This document shows, piece after piece, positions 1 to 9,200 of a DNA stretch of 64,000 nt. Every line of letters starts with the position of its first letter. Within the stretch, counting starts at the first letter, position 1. A program made the position numbers and the translations under genes. Source of the stretch: Paucibacter sp. DJ2R-2 (GTDB lineage Bacteria; Pseudomonadota; Gammaproteobacteria; Burkholderiales; Burkholderiaceae_C); NCBI RefSeq assembly GCF_025717675.1, contig NZ_JAJIRT010000001.1, positions 992,001 through 1,056,000 of the forward strand, given 5' to 3'. Under the pieces are notes generated by a model. The model saw only the letters and a list, made by a program, of their open reading frames with translations. It was not told the origin of the DNA and searched no databases.

Positions 1-1
1 C

Positions 2-256
2 GATGCCGCCATGGCCCGCGCCATGCTGGCGGCCCGCGAGGGCGGAGCTGTGCGCGTGATCCTGATCGCCGGCAATGGCCATGTCGACCGCGACCTGGGC
101 GTGCCCCGCTATCTGGAAGCGGCCGGTGTGCCGGCCAGCGAGATCCAGGCCATCGGCTATCTGGAACAAGGCCAGGAAGGTCCAGGGCGCTTTGACAGCC
201 GCGTGCTCACCGCCCCGGCCGAGCGCGAAGACCCTTGCAAGTCGCTGCGGCGCTGA
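2..256 (+). CDS. ChaN-family lipoprotein, C-terminal end (partial)
   Basis: This is the last 84 or so codons of a gene that enters from the left edge; the reading frame is open from base 2 and stops at 254-256. The residues LIAGNGHVDRDLGVPRYL followed by AIGYLE resemble the end of the ChaN-like haem-binding uptake domain, in which a Gly-Asn-Gly-His segment precedes Arg-Asp-x-Gly-Val-Pro. Known members are outer-membrane lipoproteins linked to haem or iron acquisition. The lipobox and N-terminal domain lie outside the window, so localisation cannot be checked. The first ATG inside the window (base 11) is almost certainly internal. The family call rests on this one motif block. Confidence 0.6.
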   Translation, partial: DAAMARAMLAAREGGAVRVILIAGNGHVDRDLGVPRYLEAAGVPASEIQAIGYLEQGQEGPGRFDSRVLTAPAEREDPCKSLRR

Positions 257-379
257 GGCGCTGAAGTCGGGCGCCGTCACAGACGGTCAAACTCGGCGTA
301 CGCGAGTGCCACAGACATTCAGGGCGAGGTTTTTGACAATGCTGTTCATCGACACAACAGCTTCAACGGAGACCTCAAC

Positions 380-1090
380 ATGCACGCACTGGCCACCACC
401 CTCAGCCCCTTCCAGCGCAAATTCAGCAGCCGCATCGCCCGCCCCCAAGCCCGGCCCCTGCAGAGCCTGCCCGTGTTGGCGGAACAGGCCATCGCCGACC
501 GCAGCAAGGCCCAGAACATCGCCGCCAGCGCCCTGGCACTGGCTTTGAGCGCGGTCTTGTTTGCCGGCCTGCCGGCCGAAGTGCGGGCGCAAACCCTGGC
601 CCCACAGGCCAGCAGCGGCAATGGCAGCAGCATGATGGTGCGCGTGATCTCGTCCACCCCGAATCTGGAGCGCATCACCGAAACGCGCCAGCAATGCAGC
701 TATGAGACCCAGCAGGTGGTGCAGCCGCCCGTGGCCAGCCAAGCCGGCATGAGCGGCACCGGCGGCGCCTTGCTCGGCGCCCTGGCCGGCGGCCTGCTGG
801 CCAGCCAGGTCGGCAAGGGCAATGGCAAGCATGTGGCGATCGCCGCCGGCAGCGCCACCGGCGCCCTGATCGGCAAGAACATGGCCGAACAGTCAGGCTC
901 GACGGCGAGCTACCCCAGCTACAGCCAGCAGCAGGTGCAGGTCTGCCGCCCGGTCAGCGTGCAGCGCGAGCAGGTGCGCGACTACACGGTGCGTTATGAG
1001 CACCAGGGTCAGGAGTATCAGGTGCTGTTGCCCCAACAGCCGGGTCAATGGTTGAAGCTGAACATCAGCCACACCGTCCAACCCGTCTGA
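380..1090 (+). CDS. Glycine-zipper 2TM-domain outer-membrane/periplasmic protein
   Basis: The protein has 236 residues. A long polar N-terminus (about 50 residues) precedes a hydrophobic stretch near 53-69 ending in an Ala-x-Ala-type site (EVRAQT), so it looks like an exported protein with an extended n-region. Residues about 125-175 are a glycine zipper: GGALLGALAGGLLASQVG followed by a second Gly/Ala block ALIGKNMAEQ. This is the glycine-zipper 2TM / 17-kDa-antigen-like family, small envelope proteins of poorly defined role. The C-terminal part has CRPVSVQREQVRDYTVRYE-like sequence and a bulky-residue end. Start chosen at 380 because GGAG sits at 368-371, 8 bases upstream. The gene stands alone between the ChaN end and a convergent Crp/Fnr gene. 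Confidence 0.75.
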   Translation: MHALATTLSPFQRKFSSRIARPQARPLQSLPVLAEQAIADRSKAQNIAASALALALSAVLFAGLPAEVRAQTLAPQASSGNGSSMMVRVISSTPNLERITETRQQCSYETQQVVQPPVASQAGMSGTGGALLGALAGGLLASQVGKGNGKHVAIAAGSATGALIGKNMAEQSGSTASYPSYSQQQVQVCRPVSVQREQVRDYTVRYEHQGQEYQVLLPQQPGQWLKLNISHTVQPV

Positions 1091-1106
1091 GGCTGACGCC
1101 CGGGGC

Positions 1107-1799
1107 TCACCAGCCCGGCGGCAGCTTCTTCAGCAGCACCATGCGCCGGCCCTGGCGCTCGATATAGCCACCCTTGACCAGTTGCTGCAGGATGCGGCTG
1201 ATCATTTCGCGCGAGGCACCAACGCGTTCGGCCAGGTCTTGCTGGGTCAGCTTGTGCGGAACCACCAGGCGGCCGCTGGCATCGGGCTCGGCCATTTCCT
1301 GCAGCAGCTTGGCCAGGCGCGAATAGACATCATCCAGAGCCAGGCTCTTGACGCTGTCGGTCGCGCGGCGCAACAGGCCGATCAGGTGGCGGATCAGGTG
1401 CAGGGCGAAATCCGGGTGCTGCGCCAGAAACGCGCGCATCTCGGCGCCGCGCACCAGCACGCAGTGGACCGGCTCCAGGCTCTGCACCGAGGCTGAGCGG
1501 GGCGATCCGTCGAGACTCAGCTCGCCGAAATACTCGCCCGGGCCCAGGGTGTTGTAGACCACCTCACGGCCCTTGGCGTCGGTGCCGAACACCTTCACCC
1601 GACCCGAGAGCAGGATGTAGAAAGCGTCGGTGGTGTCGCCTTCGCGCAGCAAGGTGCTCAAGGCCGGAAAGGCGCGTACATCGCCGCGCCGGGCAATCTC
1701 GCGCAGCATTTCATCCTGCAACACGTCGGTGTATGGGCTCAACATCATGGTTGGGTCAGTTGTGGATTCCGGGCTGGGTTCGGTTGGCCGTTCAGGCAT
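1107..1799 (-). CDS. Crp/Fnr-family transcriptional regulator
   Basis: Up to 230 residues. The N-terminal half is a cyclic-nucleotide-binding-type beta-roll with a phosphate-binding-cassette-like segment GELSLDGSPRSASV, which keeps the Glu and Arg typical of cAMP-binding members. A long dimer helix follows, then a C-terminal winged helix with LTQQDLAERVGASREMISR as the recognition region. No N-terminal cysteine cluster is present, so it is not an Fnr-type iron-sulfur sensor. The start is uncertain: 1799 gives a Pro/Glu-rich leader, while ATGs at 1748 and 1745 give a more usual length; none has a clear ribosome site. It lies about 20 bases (or about 70 with the shorter start) after the RstB-like kinase gene on the same strand and may be the third gene of that operon. 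Confidence 0.85.
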   Translation of the reverse strand: MPERPTEPSPESTTDPTMMLSPYTDVLQDEMLREIARRGDVRAFPALSTLLREGDTTDAFYILLSGRVKVFGTDAKGREVVYNTLGPGEYFGELSLDGSPRSASVQSLEPVHCVLVRGAEMRAFLAQHPDFALHLIRHLIGLLRRATDSVKSLALDDVYSRLAKLLQEMAEPDASGRLVVPHKLTQQDLAERVGASREMISRILQQLVKGGYIERQGRRMVLLKKLPPGW

Positions 1800-1818
1800 T
1801 TGCGCAAACGGACCGGCG

Positions 1819-3156
1819 CTATTCTCTGTCAGGCCAGCGCATCAACAGGCGAGCGCCGGCCAATTCGGGCGCTTTCTGCATCAAGGCCTGGCCGCCATGG
1901 GCTTCGGCAACCCGCCGCACGATCGCCAGACCGAGGCCGAAGCCGCGGCTGCCGCGCTCCTTGGGGCCGTCCAAGCGCTTGAAGGGCGTGAACACAGCCT
2001 CGCGCTGCGACTCGGGCACGCCCTCGCCGTCATCGTCCACGGCCAGGCAAATCTGACCGCGCTCGTCCAACCAGGCCGACAAACGGATCCGCTCGCGCGC
2101 ATGGCGGGCCGCATTGCGCAACCCGTTGCGCAAGGCATAGGGCAGAAGGCGAGCATCGAAACGCAAGGGCTGCAGCCCGAGGCGGATGTCGGTGCTGAGT
2201 TGCTTGCCGTCCAACAGAGGTGCCAGGCTGGCCGCTTCCTGCGCCAGCAAACTGCCCAGGTCGCCGGGAGCGCAGGCCACTTCGAGCGCCCCCATGTCCA
2301 GGCGGGCCAACATCAGGCTGGCGTCGATCAAGGCATCGAGTTCGTCGATGTCGCGCTCGCAGGCCTGCACCGCCAGCTCGCGGCGGCCGGCATCGTCTTC
2401 GTCGACCAGGGCGTCAATGGCGAAACGCAGCCGAGCCAGCGGCGTGCGCAACTCATGCGAGACCGCGCCGGTCAGCTCGCGCTGGGTGGCCAGGGCCATG
2501 GCCAGACGCTCCAGCGTGGCGCGGGCGCCGGCGGCCAAGGGGGCAAACAAGCGGCTCTCGGGCTCGCGGATGGTGATGTCGAAACGACCGGCTGTCATGC
2601 CCTCGGCCGCCTGCTGCAGGGCTCGCATATCGCGCCAGACCGGGCGCAACAGCCAGGCCGCCAGCCCAAACACCGCCAGACCCAGCAGCAGCGATGCCGC
2701 GAGCTGCAGCCAGAGCTCGCGCGGCACCTGCAGATGACCGGCCGGGTGGCCGTCGGCATTCAGCGGCCCGAGCAGCAAGACCTGACCCTCGGCTTCGTTC
2801 AGCCCGGGCAGGGAGGCATAGATGCGCCGGTTGAAGCCTTGCACCACCAGCTCACCACGGCTCAAGGTCACCAGGTCTTCAGGCCGCAGCCCAGCCGCAG
2901 GCACCAGGGTGACCGGGTAGGCGAACAACTGGTCCAGCACCTGTACACGGATGGCGCGCTGTTCGGGATCCAGCGGTGCCAGCTCGTGCTGCAGCATGTC
3001 CACCGTGCCACGCATGAAGCGGCGCACATAGTCATCGGTCACGCCGTCCACGGCCAGCATCAGCAGGCCCTGGACCAGCAGCACCAAGGCCAGCACCGAC
3101 ACGCCGAGGCCCAGGGCGACCCGGGTCATGGGGGAACGGATGCTCAGGGCGGGCAT
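1819..3156 (-). CDS. rstB: Sensor histidine kinase, RstB-like
   Basis: A 445-residue membrane histidine kinase. Transmembrane segment 1 is about residues 12-36, a periplasmic sensor region of about 110 residues follows, and segment 2 is about 150-170. A HAMP linker leads to the phospho-acceptor helix with SHELRTPLARLR, His at about 234. The ATPase domain has an N-box (YALRNGLRNAARHA) and glycine boxes DDDGEGVP and GFGLGLAIV. In the E. coli RstB family the kinase phosphorylates its partner RstA; the adjacent regulator here fits that pairing. It lies 51 bases downstream of the regulator gene on the same strand. The N-box has Asn-Gly-Leu-Arg-Asn, still consistent with nucleotide binding. The symbol is by family resemblance; the regulon is not shown by the sequence. 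Confidence 0.8.
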   Translation of the reverse strand: MPALSIRSPMTRVALGLGVSVLALVLLVQGLLMLAVDGVTDDYVRRFMRGTVDMLQHELAPLDPEQRAIRVQVLDQLFAYPVTLVPAAGLRPEDLVTLSRGELVVQGFNRRIYASLPGLNEAEGQVLLLGPLNADGHPAGHLQVPRELWLQLAASLLLGLAVFGLAAWLLRPVWRDMRALQQAAEGMTAGRFDITIREPESRLFAPLAAGARATLERLAMALATQRELTGAVSHELRTPLARLRFAIDALVDEDDAGRRELAVQACERDIDELDALIDASLMLARLDMGALEVACAPGDLGSLLAQEAASLAPLLDGKQLSTDIRLGLQPLRFDARLLPYALRNGLRNAARHARERIRLSAWLDERGQICLAVDDDGEGVPESQREAVFTPFKRLDGPKERGSRGFGLGLAIVRRVAEAHGGQALMQKAPELAGARLLMRWPDRE

Positions 3157-3207
3157 GGTGGGGCGGCGTGCGGGGTCAGCCGGTCCGTTGATTGATCCAT
3201 CGATCCA

Positions 3208-3900
3208 TCAATCACGCGCGAACAGATAACCCTGGCCACGCACGGTCTTGATGCGCTCGGCGGCCTGGGCGTCGTCGCCAATCTTCTTGCGCAGGCGCGA
3301 GACGCGGGCGTCGATGGCGCGGTCCAGGCCGTCGAATTCCAGGCCGCGCAAGCCTTGCATGATGTCGTCGCGGCTGACCACCTGGCCGGCTCGCTCGGCC
3401 AGAAAGAGCAGCAGCTCGTACTCGGCCGTGGTCAGCTCGACCCGCTCGCCACCGCGCAACACATCGCGTGCCGCGGGGCGGATCAGCAGCTCGCCGAAGC
3501 GCAGATCGGCGTCTTCGTCCGCCTCGCCGGCCGCGGCCACTTCTCGGCGCAGCAAGGCCTTGAGGCGGGCCAGCAGCACGCGTGGCGCCACCGGTTTGGT
3601 GATGTAGTCGTCGGCGCCGCCCTCCAGGCCCAGGACCTGGTCGATGTCGTCGTCGCGCGCGGTCAGCATCACGATGCGGCCATGGAACACCGGCCGCACA
3701 TCGCGCAGCACGTCGAAACCGTCCTTGCCGGGCAGGTGGCCGTCCAGCAGCACCACATCGAAAGACTGTTCGCGCATCAGGCGCTCGCCCTCGGGGCCAG
3801 TGGCGGCGAGGCTGACCTCGTAGCCAGCCTTGCGCAATGCCTCGGCCACCAGTTCGGCCAGGCGTTCATCGTCTTCCACGAGCAGGATGGAGGAGGCCAT
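3208..3900 (-). CDS. rstA: OmpR-family response regulator, RstA-like
   Basis: A 230-residue two-domain regulator. The receiver domain (about 1-118) carries the acidic pair at residues 10-11, the phospho-acceptor Asp53 in VVLLDGHLPG, Thr in MLTARDDDID, and Lys in YITKPV. The C-terminal winged helix (about 130-230) has LTTAEYELLLFLAERAG and the recognition-helix region ARVSRLRKKIGDD, ending RTVRGQGYLF-like (KTVRGQGYLF). The GLEFDGLDRAIDARVSR segment and ARDDDID after the receiver strand are close to RstA. It is the first gene of a likely operon with the kinase downstream. A short inverted repeat, GATTGAT (3190-3196) and ATCAATC (3207-3213), overlaps its stop codon. Confidence 0.85.
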   Translation of the reverse strand: MASSILLVEDDERLAELVAEALRKAGYEVSLAATGPEGERLMREQSFDVVLLDGHLPGKDGFDVLRDVRPVFHGRIVMLTARDDDIDQVLGLEGGADDYITKPVAPRVLLARLKALLRREVAAAGEADEDADLRFGELLIRPAARDVLRGGERVELTTAEYELLLFLAERAGQVVSRDDIMQGLRGLEFDGLDRAIDARVSRLRKKIGDDAQAAERIKTVRGQGYLFARD

Positions 3901-3973
3901 AGTTCAGAGGGTCATGTCTTGACAGCCCGCAGTGTAGCCAGCCCCCTGCGGCGCAACCCCGCTTTCAAAGCTT

Positions 3974-4222
3974 GAGATTTTTTGTAGCGAGCGGCTGTCA
4001 GGCTAGGCTGAGCCCGGACAGAAGCAGTCCTGAGGCCTGCTTCTGCCTGGCGAAGGCCGAGGCCTCTGGCCGAGGCGGACGGAGCGCAGGAACCGGAACG
4101 TACTTCCTGTACGTGAGGATTCCGACAACGAAGTTGCGGCGCGACTCATATTCGCAGAGCGAATGTGATGTTGGAGCCAACACCGGACCAACGACGCATG
4201 ACAGTCGCGCAGTAGAAAATTC
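3974..4222. mobile_element. MITE-like non-coding element with imperfect terminal inverted repeats
   Basis: The 330 bases between the regulator start (3900) and the next stop (4231) hold no credible gene. The ends match as an inverted repeat: the 13-mer at 3991-4003 (GCGGCTGTCAGGC) matches the reverse complement of 4196-4208 at 11 of 13 positions. Outside it, GATTTTTTGTA (from 3974) resembles the reverse complement of 4211-4222 (GAATTTTCTACT). Inside, GGAACCGGAACGTAC / GTACGTGAGGATTCC form an imperfect hairpin around 4090-4125. The octamer AAGCTTGA occurs on both sides (3968-3975 and 4233-4240) and could be a target duplication, although the right copy does not abut the inverted repeat. Small open frames on both strands here look like chance. 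The transposable nature is inferred. Confidence 0.5.
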
Positions 4223-4230
4223 ACAAGCCC

Positions 4231-5166
4231 TCAAGCTTGATCTTGCCAGGCCATGGCGGCGATCTTCCAGCGCCGCCCAGGCTTGACCAACTGCACGGTC
4301 TTCTCGCCCGCGCCCTCGAAGGGCTCGCCGTCGAGGATGCCGCTCTTGCGGTAGCGCAGCCAGACTTGCGCGACCCGGCCGCTGATCTGCACCTGCTGCT
4401 CGGTCACCCATTCGGAAAACTCCTGCAGGCGGCCGCCTTCGGCGAGCATGCGAGCGCGCGGCTCGACGAAGTCGCGCACGCTCATGCGTTCCACGCCGGC
4501 CGGCTCGCCGGGCGCGTTGGCGCGGCTGATCACGGCCTCGGGCAGTAAAAAGAAAGGCAGGGCCGCCAGCGGCGCCAGGCGGCCGACCCGGTTGTCGAAG
4601 ACGGCGAAGAAGCGCGCCAGCAGGTCGCGCACCTGGCCCTCATCGCTCAGCCGCCCGGCCTCGCCCGCGCCGTAGAGATGGCTGGGCTCGGGGCTTTCGC
4701 CCAGAGGCCCAGTGGACAGCAGGTGCATGCCGATGTCCTTCAACACCGCGCCCGAATCCTCGTTGAAGGTGGCCGTGGTGCCGAACAGCAGGGGCTCGCC
4801 CAGCACCTCATGGGCATAAGCGCGGCAAGCACGGGCCGCCTCGCGGGCATATCCGGCGCCCTCGTAGCGCGGCAGCAGGGCGTAGCCGATGTCGGGCGCC
4901 TGCAGGTGCTCGCGCTGCAAGAGGCCGCACATGCCGACCACCACACCGTCACTGAGCCGCTCCATCGCCCAGAGGCCCAGGCCCTGCGGCCAGTACCAGT
5001 TGTAGAGCTTGGCCGCCATCCAGTCATGGGCGGCGGCCAGATCGCTGACGCCGGGATCGCTGATATTGCGCTTCCAGCCGGCCTCGTTGATCTGCTCCAG
5101 CACATAGGGCGCATCGGCGGGCTCGAACCAGCGCAAGCTCAGTCTCTCGGTCTTCAACACCTGCAT
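4231..5166 (-). CDS. GNAT acetyltransferase fused to a C-terminal NTF2/SnoaL-like domain
   Basis: A 311-residue protein. Residues 1-165 look like a RimJ/RimL-type GNAT acetyltransferase: LKTERLSLRWFEPADAPYVL at the start, GVVVGMCGLL as the central strand, DIGYALLPRYEGAGYAREAA as the acetyl-CoA loop, and a final strand with FGTTATFNEDSGAVLKDIGM. Residues about 190-311 form a separate alpha+beta region with VRDLLARFFAVFDNR near its start and VWLRYRKSGILDGE...TVQLVKPGRRWKIAAMAW at its end, the layout of NTF2-like/SnoaL-like domains. The start at 5166 is chosen because the frame open further upstream runs into pyrF and lacks GNAT features. Divergent from pyrF, with 73 bases between the starts. 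The substrate is unknown. Confidence 0.7.
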   Translation of the reverse strand: MQVLKTERLSLRWFEPADAPYVLEQINEAGWKRNISDPGVSDLAAAHDWMAAKLYNWYWPQGLGLWAMERLSDGVVVGMCGLLQREHLQAPDIGYALLPRYEGAGYAREAARACRAYAHEVLGEPLLFGTTATFNEDSGAVLKDIGMHLLSTGPLGESPEPSHLYGAGEAGRLSDEGQVRDLLARFFAVFDNRVGRLAPLAALPFFLLPEAVISRANAPGEPAGVERMSVRDFVEPRARMLAEGGRLQEFSEWVTEQQVQISGRVAQVWLRYRKSGILDGEPFEGAGEKTVQLVKPGRRWKIAAMAWQDQA

Positions 5167-5239
5167 GATGGCGCTCCCGGATTGAAAAATTGGACAATAT
5201 GCCACCCAGCCCTGCCACCACCTCAAGGTCATAGCCCCC

Positions 5240-6085
5240 ATGAACTTCATCCAGCAACTGCACGCCGCACAAACCCTGAACGACTCGCTGCTGTGTGTGG
5301 GCCTGGACCCGGAACCGAACAAGTTCCCAGGCGCCTGGAAGGGCGATGCCTCGCGCATCTATGACTTCTGCTCGGCCATCGTCGACGCGACCAAGGACCT
5401 GGTGATCGCCTTCAAGCCGCAGATCGCCTACTTCGCCGCCCACCGCGCCGAGGACCAACTGGAGCAGCTGATGGCCCACATCAAGCGCGTGGCGCCGGGC
5501 GTGCCCGTCATCCTGGACGCCAAGCGCGGCGACATCGGTTCCACCGCCGAGCAGTACGCCCGCGAGGCCTTCGAGCGCTACCAAGCCGATGCCGTCACGC
5601 TCTCGCCCTTCATGGGTTTTGACTCCATCGAGCCCTATCTGCGCTACCCGGACAAGGGCGCCATCCTGCTCTGCCGCACCTCCAACCCCGGTGGCAGCGA
5701 CTGGCAAAACCAGCGCCTGGCCGATGTGGCAGGCCAGCCACGCCTGTACGAGCATCTGGCCCGTTTGGCTCAGACCGACTGGAACCAGAACGGTCAGCTG
5801 GGCCTGGTGGTGGGCGCCACCTACCCGGCCGAGATCGCCCGGGTGCGCGAGTTGGCGCCGACCCTGCCCCTCTTGATCCCCGGCGTGGGCGCCCAGGGCG
5901 GCGACGCCGAGGCCACGGTCAAGGCCGGCTGGCGCGCCGGCGCCGGCGGCCGCGAGGGCCAGGGCGGCCCCATCATCGTCAGCAGCTCGCGCGCCGTGCT
6001 CTACGCCAGCGCCGGCGAAGACTTTGCCGCTGCCGCTCGGCGGGTCGCTGTTGCGACACGCGAGACCTTGAACCGCGCCCGCTGA
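5240..6085 (+). CDS. pyrF: Orotidine-5'-phosphate decarboxylase (class 2)
   Basis: 281 residues, the length usual for the longer class 2 PyrF. The enzyme decarboxylates OMP to UMP, the last step of de novo pyrimidine synthesis, in the cytoplasm. The catalytic Asp-x-Lys motif is visible as [15 protein letters not shown] with Asp93 and Lys95. An N-terminal substrate strand [15 protein letters not shown] and late TIM-barrel strands [15 protein letters not shown] and [13 protein letters not shown] also match. The start ATG opens MNFIQQL, and the stop TGA is followed by a hairpin-rich stretch without a T-run. It is a single gene, divergent from the GNAT/NTF2 fusion. Confidence 0.95.
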   Translation: MNFIQQLHAAQTLNDSLLCVGLDPEPNKFPGAWKGDASRIYDFCSAIVDATKDLVIAFKPQIAYFAAHRAEDQLEQLMAHIKRVAPGVPVILDAKRGDIGSTAEQYAREAFERYQADAVTLSPFMGFDSIEPYLRYPDKGAILLCRTSNPGGSDWQNQRLADVAGQPRLYEHLARLAQTDWNQNGQLGLVVGATYPAEIARVRELAPTLPLLIPGVGAQGGDAEATVKAGWRAGAGGREGQGGPIIVSSSRAVLYASAGEDFAAAARRVAVATRETLNRAR

Positions 6086-6246
6086 AGCACCGCCTGCCAC
6101 TTCCTGCACGCTTTGCGCCCGGCCGTGCGTCGGCGACGAAATAGCGTGGTTTTACCCGTGCAGTCCCGATGTTCAGACGCCCCGGAGTCGGGGAGACTGC
6201 GTTGTTCGTCGGGGGCAGGCCCCGGCGTGAGCGGCAGCATTCATGA

Positions 6247-9200
6247 TTGCCGCCAAGCCAGGGCGCAGATGTGAGCAGCAGCGGTACCGATTCCCTCGAT
6301 GATTTGAGCAGCCTGGTCGGCCAGGACCTGAGCCCGGCCGAACAACAGGCCGCCATAGAGCGCAAGGTGCGCTGGCATGCCGTGCGCCTGTTCCTGATGA
6401 CTTGCGGCGTGATCATGCTCTTCGGAGCCCTGGTGCTGCTGCTGAGCCGCCCGGGCAACGAGCCACTGGACGGCCTGCTGCCGCCGGCCGCCTGCGCCTT
6501 GCTCGGCGGCCTGAGCTTTCTGTGCCTGTGGAAGCTGCCGCGCCAGCATGGCGGGGCCGTGGTGGCCAGCTTGCTGGCCCTGGTGATCGGCGTCGCCACC
6601 CTGATCGCAGTCTCGCGCGGGGTCGGCCTCTACTCGATCGCCTTGGCCGTGGGCGGGCTGATCGCCGCGTTCGCGACCGGCATGCTGGGCCTGCGCATTG
6701 GCCTGGCCCTGGCCGGCCTGGGCCTGGCCGCCATCCTGGGCTTGGGCTGGGCCGAATATCAGGGCTGGGCGACCAGCGTCACGGCCCTGCAGCCCCTGGG
6801 CACCCGCATCGCCATCCACACCCTGCTGCTGTGCGCCGGCGTGTTGGTCGGCGTGGCCACGGAGCGCATGGTCAAGCGCTCGACCAAGGCCGCCAGCGAC
6901 CGCAGCGCCCGTTTCCGCGGCCTGCTGAGCATGGCGGCCGACTGGTACTGGGAGATGAACCGCGACTACCGCTTCACCCATCTGGCCGAGGACAAAGCCG
7001 GCAGCTCGGGCCTGGACCTGCAGGCCCGCCTGGGCAAGACGCCCTGGGAGGTGGAGCAGATCGGACTGAACGACGAGGACATGGACGCACACCGCGCCGA
7101 CCTCGAATCGCACCGCCCCTTCAACGGCCTGGTGGCGCGCCGCCGCGCCCTGGACGGCAGCGTGCGCTATGTCTCCATCAGCGGCGAGCCGCGTTTCGAC
7201 ACGGCCGGCAATTTCCGCGGTTACTGGGGCGTGGGCCGCGATGTCACCAGCGAGGTACAGGCCGAACAGGCCATCCACGCCACCGAAACCCGCTACCGCG
7301 AGCTGTTCCGCCGCTCGCCCAGCCCCCTGGTGCTGCACCGTTGGGGCCGGGTGCTGGACGCCAACCCGGCCGCCATGGCCATGTTCGGCTACACCCAGCG
7401 CTCGAGCATGATCGGCCAGGACCTGTTCTCCCACTACGAGCCCGGCGACGACGAGCGCGCCCGCCAGCGCGCCGCCAAGATCGAGGCCATGCCGGTCGGC
7501 GGCATGCTGCCCATGGCCGAGTTCCGCTTGCGCACCCTGTCGCGCCGCCACCGCCTGGTGCAGGCGACCAGCGTGCGTGTGGACGCCGCCAGCGGCCCGG
7601 CCACCCTGTCTTTCTTCATCGACCAGACCGAGCAGTCGCGTGCCCAGGACGCCCTGCGCCGCAGCGAGGGCCTGCTCTCGCATCTGGTGGCCACCAGCCC
7701 CGATGTCATCACCCTGACCGAGATCGCTTCCGGCCGCTACGCCATGGTCAACAAGACCTTCGAGCGCCTCAGCGGCTACAGCAGCGAAGAGGTGCTGGGG
7801 CGCAGCTCGGAGGAGCTGGGCATCTGGAAGAACCGCGCCGAACGCGAGCACATGCTGGATCTGATCCGCACCCAAGGCCGGGTGTCCGAACTGCCGGTGA
7901 CCTTTGTCTGCAAGAACGGCGAGGCCATTTCCATGCTGATGTCGGCGGCGCCGTTTGCGCTCGATGGCCAGCAATACCTGGTCATCAACGCGCGCGATGT
8001 GACCGAGACCGAGCGCACGCGCCTGGTGCACCAGGCGATTCTCGAGAACGCCTCGATCGGCATCACGCTGACGCGCGAGCAGCATTTCGTGCAGGCCAAC
8101 CGCCTGGTCGAGACCATGTTCGGCTGGCCCCCGGGCGGCCTGGTCGGTCAGCATGGCAGCGTGGTCTGGCCCAATGCCGAGGACTACGCGGCCGTCGGCC
8201 GTGAACTGGGCCCGCGCCTGGCCCTGGGCGAGCAGGTCGAGACCGAGCGGCCCATGCGCCGGCGTGATGGCACAACCTTCCTCTGCCGCCTGCTGGCGCG
8301 CGCCGTGGACCTGAACCACCCGAGCCGCGGCGGCACCATCTGGATCATGGAAGACGTGACCGAGCGCCGCCGCGTCGAAGCCGCCCTGGCCCAGGCCAAG
8401 GACGAAGCGCAGGCCGCCAACCGGGCCAAGAGTGCCTTCCTGGCCAACACCAGCCACGAGATTCGCACGCCGCTGAACGGCCTGCTGGGCCTGGCCCGCA
8501 TGCTGCAGCAACCCGACCTGCCCGAGGCCACGCGGCGCGAGTACCTGGACCAAATGCTGGACAGCGCCGAGAGCCTCTCGGGCCTGATCTCCGACATCCT
8601 CGACCTGTCCAAGATCGAGGCCGGCCGCCTGACCCTGGAGGCCGCGCCCTTCGCCCTGCGCGACATGCTGGCCACCATGCGCATGGCCTACCTGACCCTG
8701 GCCCATGCCCATGGCCTGGCCTTCAAGATCGATGTGGCGCCCGAGATCCCGGCCTGGGTGGTCGGCGACCAGGTGCGCATCCGCCAGATCCTCAGCAACT
8801 ATCTATCAAATGCATTGAAGTTCACCGAGTCGGGCTCGGTGGCCGTGCACGTGATGGCGCTGGCCGGCGAGCGCGTGCGCATCGAGGTCAGCGACACCGG
8901 CCCCGGCATTGCGCCCGAGCTCCATGAGCGCCTGTTCGAGGCCTTCACGCAAGCCGACGAATCAACCACCCGCCGCTACGGTGGAACCGGCCTGGGCCTG
9001 TCGATCTGCCGCGAGCTGGCCACCCTGATGGGCGGCGAAGTCGGTGTGCAGAGCGCACCGGGCCAGGGCTCCACCTTCTGGGCCGAGCTGCCCCTTCCGG
9101 CCGCGGCCACGCCCATCAGCAGCCAGCCGCGCGAAGCGCGCGACAACCAGGACCTGCAAGGCCTGCGCGTGCTGATGGTGGAGGACCATCCGGTGAACAT

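Noticed and set aside
1630-3195. Open frame of 521 codons on the plus strand
   Set aside because: It is a shadow of the RstB-like kinase and Crp/Fnr genes; no recognisable motif.
3998-4411. Small frames on both strands within the intergenic element
   Set aside because: Overlapping, no ribosome sites, no domain; explained by the inverted-repeat element and the GNAT/NTF2 gene.
6241-8712. Long open frame (823 codons) on the minus strand
   Set aside because: It is antisense to the hybrid kinase, has His/Gln/Ala-rich composition typical of a G+C-rich shadow frame, and shows no domain.
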